The notes under the pieces were generated by a model. The model searched no databases and was not told the origin of the DNA. It was given only the letters and a program-made list of their open reading frames with translations. Of a stretch of DNA of 64,000 nucleotides, positions 35,942 through 45,396 are shown one piece after another. The position numbers and the translations under genes were made by a program. How positions within the stretch are numbered: position 1 is the stretch's first letter; each line of letters begins with the position of its first letter. The stretch is from Hymenobacter yonginensis (lineage in GTDB: Bacteria; Bacteroidota; Bacteroidia; Cytophagales; Hymenobacteraceae). The DNA lies in contig NZ_CP115396.1 in NCBI RefSeq assembly GCF_027625995.1, forward strand, positions 4,154,501-4,218,500, in the 5' to 3' direction.

Positions 35942-37384
35942 CTACAGCTTCACGGTCACGCTTTGCGCCTCCGTGAAGAAGCGCAAAGCCTCCAACCCAC
36001 CTTCGCGGCCTACGCCGGAGTTCTTCATGCCGCCGAACGGCGTACGCAGGTCGCGGTGCAGCCAGATATTGATCCAGACGATGCCGCTGTGCAGCTGGTG
36101 CGCCACGCGGTGCGCCCGATTTAGGTCGCGGGTCCAGATGGTGGCGGCCAGGCCGTAGTCGGTGCCGTTGGCCCAGGTCAGCACTTCTTCTTCGGTATCG
36201 AAGGGCGTGAGCGTGACCATGGGGCCGAAGATTTCTTCGCGGTTGACGCGACAGTCGGGCGCAAGCCCCTCAAATACGGTGGGCTGCAGGAAGTAGCCCT
36301 CGGCGCAGCGGCCCGGCAACTGCACACGCCGCCCGCCGGCCAGCAGGGTGCCGCCTTCCTCGTGGGCCAGCGCAATGTAGCCCAATACCTTTTGCAGATG
36401 TGCCTCGCTCACCAGGGCGCCTTGGCGGCTGGTTTCCAGTTGCGGGTCAGCCACGGTCAGGCCGGCCACGCCCGCCAGAAAATCAACCTTGAACTGCTCG
36501 TAGATGCTACGCTCGATGAAGATACGCGAGCCGCACAGGCAGATCTGGCCCTGATTGGCGAAGCTGCTGCGCAGGCTGGTGCGTACGGCCTCGGCCAGGT
36601 CGCAGTCGGCGAAGATGATATTGGGGTTTTTGCCGCCCAGCTCCAGCGAGAGTTTCTTGAACATGGGCGCGGCGGTGCGGGCTATCTGTTCGCCGGTTTT
36701 GGTGCCGCCCGTGAAGCTGATGCCCTTGATGCCCGGATGTTCGATGATGGGCTGGCCCGCGCCCCGCCCCGTGCCGTGCACGATGTTGAGCACACCCGCC
36801 GGCAGCCCGGCTTCCATGCACAGCTCACTCAGCAGAAACGCCGTGTAGGGTGTGATTTCCGAGGGCTTGGCCACCACTGTGCAGCCGGCGGCCAGTGCCG
36901 GAGCAATTTTCCAGGTAAACAAATACAGCGGCAGATTCCAGGGCGAAATGCAGCCCACCACGCCCAGCGGGTGCCGCACCGTGTAGTTCAGCGCCACGCC
37001 TTCCTGGAAGTGGGTTTCCGATGCAAAGTGCTGCGCCGCCGTCCCGAAGAAGGCGAAGTTGCTGGCGGCGCGCGGGATGTCCACGGTGCGGGCCAGGCTG
37101 ACGGGCTTGCCGTTGTCCTGGCTTTCGGCCTGGGCCAGACGCTCCAGGTCGCGCTCAATCAGCTCCGAGATGCGCACCAGTAGCCGGCCCCGGTCTTCGG
37201 CCGGCAGGCGGCGCCAAGCGGGCAGGGCGGCCTCGGCGGCAGCGGTGGCACGGGCCACGTCTTCGGCATCGGAATCCGGAATGTAGCTGAACACTTGGCC
37301 GGTGGCGGGCTCGATGTTGGGCAGGTAGCGGCCGGCGGCGGGCGGCACCAGCTGGCCGTTGAGGTAGTTCTGAAGGTGAAGCAT
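35942..37384 (-). CDS. 2-aminomuconic-6-semialdehyde dehydrogenase (ALDH8-type)
   Basis: This 480-residue NAD-dependent aldehyde dehydrogenase most resembles the ALDH8A1 group, which oxidises 2-aminomuconate semialdehyde in tryptophan breakdown. Shared features are the N-terminus LQNYLNGQLVPP, SPWNLPLYLFTWKIAPALAAG, the cofactor region LELGGKNP, and NQGQICLCGSRIF with the catalytic cysteine. The C-terminus reads LHSGIVWINIWLHRDLRTP followed by FGGMKNSGVGREG. ATG 37384 fits the family start; a longer in-frame start at 37438 adds non-homologous residues. It is separated from the other kynurenine genes by membrane and glycosyltransferase genes. 2-hydroxymuconic semialdehyde dehydrogenases are close relatives, so the substrate rests on the matching pathway genes nearby. 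Confidence 0.85.
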   Translation of the reverse strand: MLHLQNYLNGQLVPPAAGRYLPNIEPATGQVFSYIPDSDAEDVARATAAAEAALPAWRRLPAEDRGRLLVRISELIERDLERLAQAESQDNGKPVSLARTVDIPRAASNFAFFGTAAQHFASETHFQEGVALNYTVRHPLGVVGCISPWNLPLYLFTWKIAPALAAGCTVVAKPSEITPYTAFLLSELCMEAGLPAGVLNIVHGTGRGAGQPIIEHPGIKGISFTGGTKTGEQIARTAAPMFKKLSLELGGKNPNIIFADCDLAEAVRTSLRSSFANQGQICLCGSRIFIERSIYEQFKVDFLAGVAGLTVADPQLETSRQGALVSEAHLQKVLGYIALAHEEGGTLLAGGRRVQLPGRCAEGYFLQPTVFEGLAPDCRVNREEIFGPMVTLTPFDTEEEVLTWANGTDYGLAATIWTRDLNRAHRVAHQLHSGIVWINIWLHRDLRTPFGGMKNSGVGREGGLEALRFFTEAQSVTVKL

Positions 37385-37442
37385 AGCGAAGCGGACGGGA
37401 CGGCAGGAAACCCCGAAAAGGTACGACTTAGCCGGCAACGGC

Positions 37443-37450
37443 TACCTTTG
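37443..37450 (+). promoter_or_regulatory. TAnnTTTG (-7) element for the 37507 membrane-protein gene
   Basis: TACCTTTG matches exactly, 56 bp before the ATG at 37507, in the divergent gap with the aldehyde dehydrogenase gene. Confidence 0.55.
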
Positions 37451-37506
37451 CCTGCCCCGGCTGAGGGCCGGCCGGCTCTCTTTTTTCTGCTGAATTCTGC
37501 ATCTGT

Positions 37507-39267
37507 ATGCCTAACACAAACACTGGTTGGCGGCTGGCGCTGGTAGTGGCTTCCTACTTGGCCGTGTTCGTGGCCTGGACCTGGCCGCTGGCCGCGCACC
37601 TGAGCACCACCTTCCCCGCCTTCGCCGACCAGGATGGCTATCTGGAGCTCTGGAATGTGTGGCACTTTCGCGAACAGGTAGCGGCCGGGCACAACCCGTT
37701 CTACTCCACCTGGCTGCTCTACCCCGAGGGGGCAGGGCTGTGGCTGCATGCTTATATCCCGATTGTGGGTATGGTCAATGTGCTGATCAACAACGAAATG
37801 CTGGCCCTCAACCTCGCGCTGGCCGCCGAATATGCGCTGTCGGGGGCGGGGGCGTGGCTGCTGGCGCGACGCTGGCTGCGGCAGCCGGCGCTGGCGTGGC
37901 TGGCGGGGTTATTCTTCGCGTTTTCGCCCTACAAAACCGTGCGGCTGCCTTACCACTACAATCTGGTGCTCACGGCTACGGTGCCGTTTTACCTGCTGGC
38001 GTTCCTGAGCGCCTTCCGGTTTGAGCCGGGCCGATTCTGGCCGCAGGTGCGCAGCTGGAAAGCCGTGGCGGCCTGCTTCGGGCTGGGCATCATCACGCTC
38101 TTCAGCGACTATTACGTGCTGTTTGCGCTGCTCTACTTCTCGCTGGCCTACGCCGCCTGGTACTGGCTGAAGTTGGGCAGCATCAACTGGCGTCACCGCC
38201 GCCCTTGGCTGATTCTGGCTGGTGTGCTGGTCGTGAGCCACCTCGTCATCCGGCTCATGCGCCTGCGCGACGTGCCCGACAACGCCGGCTTCTGGTGGGG
38301 TGGCGACCTGGCCGGCTTCTTCCTGCCAGCCGACAACAGCCGCTGGCTGAACTTCGACTGGGCTCAGCAGATCTACCACAATCCAAAGATCTTCAACATG
38401 CCGGGCTCCGTGGAAAACGTCATGTTCTTGGGCTACGCGGTGCCGTTGGTGTGCGCGCTGGCAGCGCTGTGGCCGCGGCGGCTAGCCTCCGTACGCAACC
38501 TCGACCACCAGGGCCGGCCGCTGGCGTGGGTGCTGCTGTTTTTTGTGCTGCTCACGCTGCCGGCGTTGCGGGTGCTGGGCCACATCAAGCTCAATCTGCC
38601 CAACGGCCTGCTGCACTTCATCCCGTTCTTCAATAATATCCGCTGCCCCACGCGCTGGGTGTTGATGGTGACGCTATTGCTGCCCATCGTAGGGTTTGGG
38701 GCCCTGGAAGCCGCCTGGGATGCTTCGCACCGACCAGTGCTACGCGCGCTGCTAAGCGGCGTGCTGGTGCTGGTGGTGCTGGTAGAATTCTGGCCCGTGC
38801 CACCGCCGCTGGACTCGTCCCGGAAGATGCCAGCGGCCTACCGGGCGGTGGCGGCGCTGCCGGGTGAGGCGTTGTTCACGGTGCCGTTTGGGTTGGTGGA
38901 TGGCTACCGCCAGCTGGGCAAAGTGGAGCTGCGCAGCTTCCTGCACCAGCCCTACTACCGCAAGAAGATACCCTCCGCCTACATTTCCCGCGTCGGGGCC
39001 GAGCAGTTTGCCCGCTTTGAGGCCGATACCGTGGTGCACGCCCTATTGGCGCTGCAGCGCGCCCCCGCCGATACCACGTTCACCGCGCCTTCCGCCACGG
39101 CGGCGGCCCGGTTCCGGCAGCACTACCAGCCCGCCGCCGTGCTCGTCAGCCCCACTTGGCGCGACGGCCCGGCCCACCGCTACCTGCGCGCCGTATTCCC
39201 GGACTTCGCCGAGCAGCGCTTCCCTGACGGCTACGTGGTGCTGGCGCCGCGAAAGAAGGAGAAGTAG
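37507..39267 (+). CDS. Polytopic membrane protein, possible GT-C glycosyltransferase
   Basis: This 586-residue inner-membrane protein has about ten or more hydrophobic helices between residues 10 and 440, then a soluble C-terminal domain. The first loop carries an acidic cluster (AFADQDGYLELWNVWHF), the position where GT-C enzymes such as PMT and ArnT keep a catalytic Asp; this is suggestive only. It lies next to a DPM1/GtrB-type glycosyltransferase and a methyltransferase, on the opposite strand and convergent with 9 bp between stops. No signature proves the reaction. A role in cell-surface glycan assembly is inferred. Confidence 0.78.
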   Translation: MPNTNTGWRLALVVASYLAVFVAWTWPLAAHLSTTFPAFADQDGYLELWNVWHFREQVAAGHNPFYSTWLLYPEGAGLWLHAYIPIVGMVNVLINNEMLALNLALAAEYALSGAGAWLLARRWLRQPALAWLAGLFFAFSPYKTVRLPYHYNLVLTATVPFYLLAFLSAFRFEPGRFWPQVRSWKAVAACFGLGIITLFSDYYVLFALLYFSLAYAAWYWLKLGSINWRHRRPWLILAGVLVVSHLVIRLMRLRDVPDNAGFWWGGDLAGFFLPADNSRWLNFDWAQQIYHNPKIFNMPGSVENVMFLGYAVPLVCALAALWPRRLASVRNLDHQGRPLAWVLLFFVLLTLPALRVLGHIKLNLPNGLLHFIPFFNNIRCPTRWVLMVTLLLPIVGFGALEAAWDASHRPVLRALLSGVLVLVVLVEFWPVPPPLDSSRKMPAAYRAVAALPGEALFTVPFGLVDGYRQLGKVELRSFLHQPYYRKKIPSAYISRVGAEQFARFEADTVVHALLALQRAPADTTFTAPSATAAARFRQHYQPAAVLVSPTWRDGPAHRYLRAVFPDFAEQRFPDGYVVLAPRKKEK

Positions 39268-39276
39268 AGCGTCATG

Positions 39277-40230
39277 CTACCGCAACTGCTTGTCAGTCTG
39301 CGGGGCGTGCGTGATATTGGTATCGGAGATGATGTAGAGCGGGCGCTGGCGCACGTTAGCTGAGAGTCGCGCAATGTACTCGCCGATGATGCCCACGGCA
39401 ATGAGCTGCACGCCCCCCAGAAACAGGATGCTCACCATCAGCGAGGCCCAGCCTGGCTGGTAGTCGCCGCTCACGAAGCGCGCATACAGCGTATAGAGCA
39501 TCACCACAAAGGCCACCCCCGACACGATAAACCCACCGATGGTAGCAGCTTTGAGTGGCGCGTCGGAGAAGCCGGTGATGCCGTCCAGGGCCAGCCGGAT
39601 CATCTTGCGGTAGGTGTAGCCGGTTTCGCCACCGGCCCGTTCGGCCCGATCGTATTCGATGTAGGTCTGGCGGTAGCCGATCCAGGAAATCTGGCCCCGG
39701 ATGAACTTGTTCTGCTCCGGCATCTGCTTGAGGGCATCCACCACCTTGCGCGAGATGATGCGGAAGTCGCCGGTGTCTACCGGAATGGAAATGTTGGTGA
39801 TGCTGGCCAGAAGCCGGTAAAAAAGCTTGGCGGTGAGCTTCTTGGCGGCACTTTCGCCTTGCCGGGAACGGCGCTTGGCGTACACCACCTCGTAGCCTTC
39901 GTGCAGCTTATGGTAGAGCGGCACAATCAGCTCGGGCGGGTCCTGCAGGTCGGCGTCGATAATGACTACGGCCTCGCCCACGGCTAGGTCCAAGCCGGCC
40001 GTCACGGCAATCTGGTGCCCGAAGTTGCGGCTGAAATCAATGAAGCGCACCCGCTCGTCGCGCAAGGCCAGCGTCTGCACCAACTGCAGGGACTTGTCGC
40101 GCGAGCCGTCGTTGATAAAGATGAACTCGTAGTGCAGCCCCATTGGATCCAGCACCCCGCGCAGCCGGTCGTAGAGCGTCGGGATGTTGCTTTCTTCGTT
40201 GTAGATGGGGATGATGACGGACAGATCCAC
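39277..40230 (-). CDS. GT2 glycosyltransferase, polyprenyl-phosphate sugar type (DPM1/GtrB-like)
   Basis: This 317-residue protein has a GT2 domain (VIIPIYNEESNIPTLYD; DADLQDPPELI with the metal-binding Asp) and ends with two transmembrane helices (residues about 230-255 and 265-290), the layout of GtrB/ArnC enzymes. These load a sugar from UDP-sugar onto undecaprenyl phosphate for later transfer outside the membrane. It follows the methyltransferase gene on the same strand (42-bp gap). The polytopic protein at 37507 would be a natural acceptor-side partner; that link is inferred. Confidence 0.92.
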   Translation of the reverse strand: MDLSVIIPIYNEESNIPTLYDRLRGVLDPMGLHYEFIFINDGSRDKSLQLVQTLALRDERVRFIDFSRNFGHQIAVTAGLDLAVGEAVVIIDADLQDPPELIVPLYHKLHEGYEVVYAKRRSRQGESAAKKLTAKLFYRLLASITNISIPVDTGDFRIISRKVVDALKQMPEQNKFIRGQISWIGYRQTYIEYDRAERAGGETGYTYRKMIRLALDGITGFSDAPLKAATIGGFIVSGVAFVVMLYTLYARFVSGDYQPGWASLMVSILFLGGVQLIAVGIIGEYIARLSANVRQRPLYIISDTNITHAPQTDKQLR

Positions 40231-40272
40231 GGGGAGCAGGGCTGGGGAGGGAAAGAAATCAGGCGCGGGGCG

Positions 40273-41019
40273 CTAGGGCTTGCGGGCAATGGCAAATACG
40301 CTAACCCCCACCGGCAGCGGCAGGTGCTGCAGCACCTTGTTTTCGGTTTTGAGCAGCTGGCTGAGCAATCCATTCAGCAAGGGGGGCAACTGTTTCAGGT
40401 CGCCGGTATAAGGGATATCAGAGCGGGACCGGACCAGCAGGCGCTGCAGCAGCCGCACGGCCGTAGTCGGGAAAAACAGGGTGGAGTTCCAGTACGACGT
40501 GCGCTCCAACTGCAGGCCGGCCTGCTGCAGCACGCGGCGCAGGTGGGCGCCGGTATAGCGCCGATAGTGGTGGTTCACCTCGTCGTGGCGGGTCCAGAGC
40601 ATCTGAAAAGCCGGCACAAACACAATCATGCGGCCGCCGGGCCGCAGCACCCGGTGCCATTCGCGCACGGCTCGAGCTTCATCCTCGATGTGCTCCAGCA
40701 CGTCGGAGGCAATCAGTAGATCGAAGGAAGCATCCGCAAAGTCCAGCCGCGCCCCATCCATCACCGATACGTTGGCAACACCGCGCTGCCGCGCCAGGGA
40801 AATAGCTTTTTCACTTATGTCAATGCCGGTAAGGTGCTGGTAGCCGTCGGATTGGAGAATCTGCTGTAATGGCCCGGCCGAACAGCCGATTTCCAGAATA
40901 TCGGCCGTAGCAGGAATGCGCAGACCGTTAATCAGCTTACGAACAGCGTCGCGGCGGCCTGTAAACCACCAGTGCTGCTCTTCCAACTGATGATATTTCT
41001 GCTCATACGTAAGGTCCAT
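40273..41019 (-). CDS. Class I SAM-dependent methyltransferase
   Basis: This 248-residue cytosolic methyltransferase has motif I in EIGCSAGPLQQIL (around residues 45-57), post-I in LTGIDISEKAI, and motif II/III in FDLLIASDVLEHIEDEARA and LRPGGRMIVFVPA. It resembles the methyltransferases found in exopolysaccharide clusters and UbiE/Coq5-like enzymes. ATG 41019 places the domain correctly; a longer start at 41070 adds a divergent leader. It is upstream of the GT2 gene on the same strand and so probably acts on the same glycan or its lipid carrier, which is inference. Confidence 0.88.
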   Translation of the reverse strand: MDLTYEQKYHQLEEQHWWFTGRRDAVRKLINGLRIPATADILEIGCSAGPLQQILQSDGYQHLTGIDISEKAISLARQRGVANVSVMDGARLDFADASFDLLIASDVLEHIEDEARAVREWHRVLRPGGRMIVFVPAFQMLWTRHDEVNHHYRRYTGAHLRRVLQQAGLQLERTSYWNSTLFFPTTAVRLLQRLLVRSRSDIPYTGDLKQLPPLLNGLLSQLLKTENKVLQHLPLPVGVSVFAIARKP

Positions 41020-41130
41020 AGAATCGGCAATGAGTGCGAAAGTATAAAGGTACAGGCTTGGCGCTGGCACAGGCTACAACTGCGGCAAAGTTAGTAATCT
41101 TGCCCCCTCGCCAGTATAAGCTTACCAACC

Positions 41131-42441
41131 ATGGCATCCCATAACGCTCATTCTTCTTCCGCCCAGAAACAGACCGTACTGGTGCTGGCGGCCTTCGCTG
41201 CGGAACTCCTGTTGTTTTTCTACAGCCGCAATGCCTTCGGGCCGCTCCTGAGTCCGATCCTGTACATGGGAGCCTCCGTGCTGTTTGTTGGAGCTGCTTG
41301 GCGGGCTCTGCGCGGGCAGCCATACCTGCTGCCCACAAGCAAAAGCGGGTACGGGCGCCCTCAATGGGCCTATGTGGCCGCAATGGCAATGCTGGCGGTA
41401 GCGCTCTACCCGCGAATACAAGAAATCATAGCGCAATATCCGGTAGACGTGAAAATGTCGGATGTGCTACCTTCTCTTGAAGTGTATCTGCGGCGCCTGC
41501 AGAATGGTGAGCCAGTGTATGCGCTCATCACCGAGTTCGGGTATGATTTGTCGCCAACATATCTGCCGATGATGTGGCTGCCGTATCTGCTGCCCGATGC
41601 GCTGAACATAGATTATCGGTGGCTGGGATTGTGGGTGCTTGGTCTTGGCGCACTGCTCTACGCTTACCGGCTGGCTGCTACCAGGCCTTCGTTTTACGGT
41701 GGCATTACCAAGCTGCTGCTGCCATTGCTGCTGTTCTGGCCGCTGCTGGGGCACGACACGCACATTCTGGGTTTGTCCATCGAAACCATGATTGTCGGCT
41801 ACTACTTCATTTTGGTTGCCGGAGTCCTGAGCCAGTCCACTCTGCTGCGGGCAATAGGGCTGGTGCTGTGCCTGCTTTCCCGGTTTTCCCTGCTGTTCTG
41901 GGTTCCGTTTTATCTGTGGCTCATCTATCGGCACGAAGGACCAAAACGGGCTATCTGGCTGACAGCGCTGGTTGCGGTAGGTATCCTGGGTATTTACGTG
42001 CTGCCTTTTCTATCAGCAGACTGGTCGGCGTTTATGAAGGGGCAAGGCGCCTACACCACGGCGGCGGTTGCGGAGTGGCAGAATAATCTGAACGCGGAAG
42101 GAAATCCGGCGCAGCTGTTCCGCGGAGTGGGGCTGGCTAGCTTGTTTTATACGTATGCCCCCGGCGACTTCGCCACGCGCATCAACCTGCTTCGGCTGGT
42201 GCACATGGTGGTGTCCGTTGGCTCGGTGGCGGCAGTGGCAGTGTGGTACTGGGTGAGCCGTGCCCGGCCCACGCTCGACTACCGGCACCTGGCGTTGCTG
42301 GCCCTGAAGCTGAACCTCACCTTTTTCTACGCCTTCATCCAGGTTCCCTATGATAACCTGTTGCTGCTGGTTCCTTTCCTGTCGGTTTGGATCATTATGT
42401 GCTTGAAAGAGCCTGATCCTGCTCCGGTGCAATCCTCGTAA
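41131..42441 (+). CDS. Polytopic inner-membrane protein of unknown function
   Basis: This 436-residue protein has about ten transmembrane segments, with a hydrophilic N-terminus of 14 residues and a short polar C-terminal tail. A loop after the third helix carries PVDVKMSDVLPSLEVYLRRLQNGEPVYALI, and WLPYLLPDALNIDYRWLG follows later. The layout resembles GT87-type mannosyltransferases, but I see no sequence that settles the family. Base composition appears lower in GC than flanking genes. A one-mismatch promoter element (TAATCTTG) lies at 41096. The lipoprotein gene follows after 66 bp. Confidence 0.78.
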   Translation: MASHNAHSSSAQKQTVLVLAAFAAELLLFFYSRNAFGPLLSPILYMGASVLFVGAAWRALRGQPYLLPTSKSGYGRPQWAYVAAMAMLAVALYPRIQEIIAQYPVDVKMSDVLPSLEVYLRRLQNGEPVYALITEFGYDLSPTYLPMMWLPYLLPDALNIDYRWLGLWVLGLGALLYAYRLAATRPSFYGGITKLLLPLLLFWPLLGHDTHILGLSIETMIVGYYFILVAGVLSQSTLLRAIGLVLCLLSRFSLLFWVPFYLWLIYRHEGPKRAIWLTALVAVGILGIYVLPFLSADWSAFMKGQGAYTTAAVAEWQNNLNAEGNPAQLFRGVGLASLFYTYAPGDFATRINLLRLVHMVVSVGSVAAVAVWYWVSRARPTLDYRHLALLALKLNLTFFYAFIQVPYDNLLLLVPFLSVWIIMCLKEPDPAPVQSS

Positions 42442-42470
42442 TGCCTGCTGGCGAACTGCGTATTTTCCGC

Positions 42471-42478
42471 TAGTTTTG
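42471..42478 (+). promoter_or_regulatory. TAnnTTTG (-7) element for the 42508 lipoprotein gene
   Basis: TAGTTTTG matches exactly and ends 29 nt before the ATG at 42508, so this gene has its own promoter despite following the membrane-protein gene. Confidence 0.6.
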
Positions 42479-42507
42479 GCTGTACAATTACTTTTTGCCC
42501 CTTCTTT

Positions 42508-43047
42508 ATGAAAAAACTGCTGTACGCACTTTTGGCAGTAAGCATGGCCTCCTGCGGCGATAAGACGGCGGAACGGCCGGCCAATCAGCTTGCCGGCAAC
42601 GACTTCGAATCGGTTGATGGCTGGATGGGCGACAATACGCCGAACTCCTTAACCAAAGAAAAAGCACATTCGGGACAGTACGCGCTGAAAGTAGGCCCGG
42701 CCGTTGAGTATAGCATGGGCTATAACAACCTGCTGGGTAAGCTCAGCGCCAGCAAGCTGCGCAAGATAAAGGTGCAGGCATGGGTGAATCTGCCCAATGG
42801 CAAAACCGAAGCCGTGCTGGTGACGCAGATAACGGACCCAGCCAATCCGGCCGCAAAGCCGATTATCTGGGAGGCCGTAAAGCTGACCGATCAGGTGAAG
42901 TCGTTCAACAAGTGGGTGGAAGTGGAGAAGGAGATTACCCTGCCTGACAACATCACCTACGCCAATAAAATCAGCGTGTATCTGTGGCGTACCGGCGCCG
43001 CTGAGCCCGCGTACCTTGATGACCTGATTATCAGCAAAAGCGAGTAA
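42508..43047 (+). CDS. Small lipoprotein with carbohydrate-binding-like domain
   Basis: This 179-residue protein has a lipobox signal (MKKLLYALLAVSMASC, Cys16). The mature part is one beta-sandwich of the galactose-binding or carbohydrate-esterase-associated type: ANQLAGNDFESVDGWMG, then KAHSGQYALKVG, and a final YLDDLIISKSE. The DFES and HSGQYALKV phrases are common in such domains. It could bind sugars at the cell surface, which would fit the glycan genes around it, but this is inferred from fold likeness. The GC content is lower than average here. A terminator follows. Confidence 0.85.
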   Translation: MKKLLYALLAVSMASCGDKTAERPANQLAGNDFESVDGWMGDNTPNSLTKEKAHSGQYALKVGPAVEYSMGYNNLLGKLSASKLRKIKVQAWVNLPNGKTEAVLVTQITDPANPAAKPIIWEAVKLTDQVKSFNKWVEVEKEITLPDNITYANKISVYLWRTGAAEPAYLDDLIISKSE

Positions 43048-43071
43048 CAGTCATTGCGTGCCGAAGCAACG

Positions 43072-43117
43072 CGGCTCTTTGGGGTTGGTATTTGAGCCAT
43101 TCCCAAAGAGCCGTTTT
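43072..43117 (+). terminator. Intrinsic terminator after the small lipoprotein gene
   Basis: Perfect 12-bp arms (CGGCTCTTTGGG at 43072-43083, CCCAAAGAGCCG at 43102-43113) are followed by TTTT. A degenerate GTCATTGCG half repeat lies just before it at 43050. Confidence 0.85.
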
Positions 43118-43245
43118 GCTGTCATAGACGCTCGTTTTGTCTAGCCTGAAAGCCTGTCGGTTACGCCTTGAGCCCAGGCCAACCTGTATATCCCTAGTAT
43201 GCTGCCGCAGCTTACACTGCTGGTAGCCTGCGGTTCTTTGCGCTT

Positions 43246-44547
43246 ATGAAGTCACTTGCCTCCTATCTGCTGATTGTGGCGCTGGCACTGCTAACTGTGT
43301 TTCAGGCCCGTAAATGGGATGCCCACGACGTGCTGATCTGGGACATGGCCGGTTACTATCAGTACCTGTCCAGCCATTTTATTTACGATGACGTGGGCGA
43401 CGGCACCTATACGGCCGCCGTGCGTGCCCAATACCGCCCCGACCTCGACAGCCGCTACGGCCTGGTGCCCGCACCCAACGGCCGGCAGGTGATGAAGTAT
43501 TCGTTGGGTATGTCGCTGTTTTACGCGCCCGCGTTTTTTCTGGCGCACGGTATTGCCACCGCATCGGGGGCGGTGAATGATGGTTATTCTCCGCTTTACC
43601 AAAAGTCCCTGGTCTTGGTCTGCCTCAGTTACGCTATGCTGGGCTTGTGGCTGTTGCGAATTGTGCTGCGCCGGTTTTTCGACGATACCACCGTGGCGCT
43701 GACCGTCCTGGCTGTGGGGCTGGCGACCAATTTTTTCTGCTACGCCACTTATGAGTCACCGATGTCGCACGGCATCCTGTTTCTGCTCAATGCCACGCTA
43801 CTGCTGCTCACGATCAGGTGGTTGGCCGCGTTTCGCTGGCGTGATGCCGCGTGGCTGGGTGTGGTGCTGGGCCTGCTTGGGCTGGTGCGCGTAACGGAAC
43901 TCTGGATGGTGCTGGTGCCGGCGCTTTGGGGACTCACCTCGTGGATGGCAGTACGGGAGCGGGCCCGGCAACTCTGGCAGCATCGCGCCCAGATTGCACT
44001 GGTAGCCGGCGTAGCCGGGGCACTGCTGCTACTGCAGCCCTGGTTCTGGCACAGCGTAGGCGGTGCCTGGTTTATCGACTCTTACCCCAACGAAAAGTTC
44101 GATTTCCGCCACCCACATCTATTAGATGGCCTTTTCAATCCGCGCAAAGGCTGGCTGATTTACACCCCGATTATGGGGCTGGCCTTGCTCGGGATAGGGG
44201 TGCTGCGGCGGCAGGTGCGGGCCGCGCTGCCAGTGCTGCTGCTGCTGCTGCCGCTGGTACTCTACGTCACATGGTCGTGGTGGGACTGGGGGTATGGCGG
44301 GAGCTTCAGCCAGCGCCCGCTGATTAGTCTGTATCCGCTGCTGGCGTTGCCGCTAGCCAGCGTATTCGACCGCTGCCGCCGCTCTTACGTCTCGCTTTAT
44401 GGCGTTGCTTTCGTGTTGCTGCTGTGCATTGTGCTCAATCTCACCCAAACCTGGCAGTACTACCGCGGCATTCTCCACTGCTGCGATACCACCTGGGCAA
44501 TGTATAAGGACCACTTTTTCTGGCTGGAGTGGCCCCCGGCGAAGTAA
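43246..44547 (+). CDS. Polytopic membrane protein, paralogue of the 46960 gene
   Basis: This 433-residue inner-membrane protein has about ten transmembrane segments. After the first helix comes a loop with IWDMAGYYQYLSSHFIYDD, followed by RYGLVPAPNGRQVMKYSLGMSLF. The same layout appears in the gene at 46960 (PGGYYVYLPSAFIYHD; GGYITKYPLGVALADVP). Both also share FDFRHPHLLDGLFNPRKGW and an RPLISLYPLLALPLA segment. The two are clearly paralogous. The architecture resembles membrane glycosyltransferases, but no motif proves it. It lies between a lipoprotein gene and a convergent GT2 gene. Confidence 0.82.
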   Translation: MKSLASYLLIVALALLTVFQARKWDAHDVLIWDMAGYYQYLSSHFIYDDVGDGTYTAAVRAQYRPDLDSRYGLVPAPNGRQVMKYSLGMSLFYAPAFFLAHGIATASGAVNDGYSPLYQKSLVLVCLSYAMLGLWLLRIVLRRFFDDTTVALTVLAVGLATNFFCYATYESPMSHGILFLLNATLLLLTIRWLAAFRWRDAAWLGVVLGLLGLVRVTELWMVLVPALWGLTSWMAVRERARQLWQHRAQIALVAGVAGALLLLQPWFWHSVGGAWFIDSYPNEKFDFRHPHLLDGLFNPRKGWLIYTPIMGLALLGIGVLRRQVRAALPVLLLLLPLVLYVTWSWWDWGYGGSFSQRPLISLYPLLALPLASVFDRCRRSYVSLYGVAFVLLLCIVLNLTQTWQYYRGILHCCDTTWAMYKDHFFWLEWPPAK

Positions 44548-44644
44548 CCAAATCAGCAATCAAGGCTCTGTTGGCATGCGGCTCCGAATTGCCCGGCGGC
44601 GTGCGTCGGCGGCTGTAAGCGTACGGCTCCGCTGTTTGTTGCGC

Positions 44645-45367
44645 CTACCCGAACAGGCCGTACTTCACGATGCAGTAAATGGCCCGGAACCCGTCGCGCC
44701 AACCGATTTTCTTGCCCTCGGCATAGGTGCGGCCGTAGTAGCTGATGCCCACCTCGTAGATGCGCACGTCCTTCACCCGCGACACCTTGGCGGTTACCTC
44801 GGGCTCGAAGCCGAAGCGGTTTTCTTCCAACTTCAGGCTCTGAATGATGTCGCGGCGGAACAGCTTGTAACACGTTTCCATGTCGGTCAGGTTCAGGTCC
44901 GTGAACATGTTCGAGAGGAAGGTGAGCATCTTGTTGCCGATGCTGTGCCAGAAGAACAGGATGCGGTGCGGCTTGCCTCCCATAAAGCGCGAACCGAATA
45001 CCACGTCGGCAAAACCCTTCAGAATGGGCTTGAGCAGCACGTTATACTCCTCGGGGTCGTACTCCAGGTCGGCGTCCTGAATGATGACGTAGTCGCCAGT
45101 AGCCTCGCGGATGCCGGTGTGCAGGGCCGCGCCTTTGCCCTTGTTGACGGGGTGCTGCAGCAGCCGCAAACCCATTTCGGGGTACTGGGCAGCATACGCC
45201 TCAATGGCCTGCACCGAGTTGTCAGTAGAGCAGTCGTTTACCAGGATAATTTCCTTCTTGATGTCGTTGACCAGCTTCAGCTCCCGCAGCAGGTCCAGAA
45301 TCTGGTGAATGGTGCGGCCCTCATTATAAACCGGAATGACGATGGAGAGCTTGTCGATGTGTACCAA
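44645..45367 (-). CDS. GT2 glycosyltransferase, soluble or membrane-associated
   Basis: This 240-residue GT2 enzyme opens with [14 protein letters not shown], has [10 protein letters not shown] and the metal-binding [14 protein letters not shown] near residue 90, and ends with [21 protein letters not shown]. It resembles dolichyl-phosphate-glucose or mannose synthases without transmembrane helices. No ATG lies near the domain start. A TAnnTTTG promoter element read leftward (45397-45404) puts transcription downstream of every upstream ATG, so I chose TTG 45367 ([11 protein letters not shown]). The gene lies between the two paralogous membrane proteins at 43246 and 46960, which suggests a shared surface-glycan function. 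Confidence 0.88.
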   Translation of the reverse strand: MVHIDKLSIVIPVYNEGRTIHQILDLLRELKLVNDIKKEIILVNDCSTDNSVQAIEAYAAQYPEMGLRLLQHPVNKGKGAALHTGIREATGDYVIIQDADLEYDPEEYNVLLKPILKGFADVVFGSRFMGGKPHRILFFWHSIGNKMLTFLSNMFTDLNLTDMETCYKLFRRDIIQSLKLEENRFGFEPEVTAKVSRVKDVRIYEVGISYYGRTYAEGKKIGWRDGFRAIYCIVKYGLFG

Positions 45368-45396
45368 AGGGCAGGGCGTATGAAGCGGAGAGTAGG

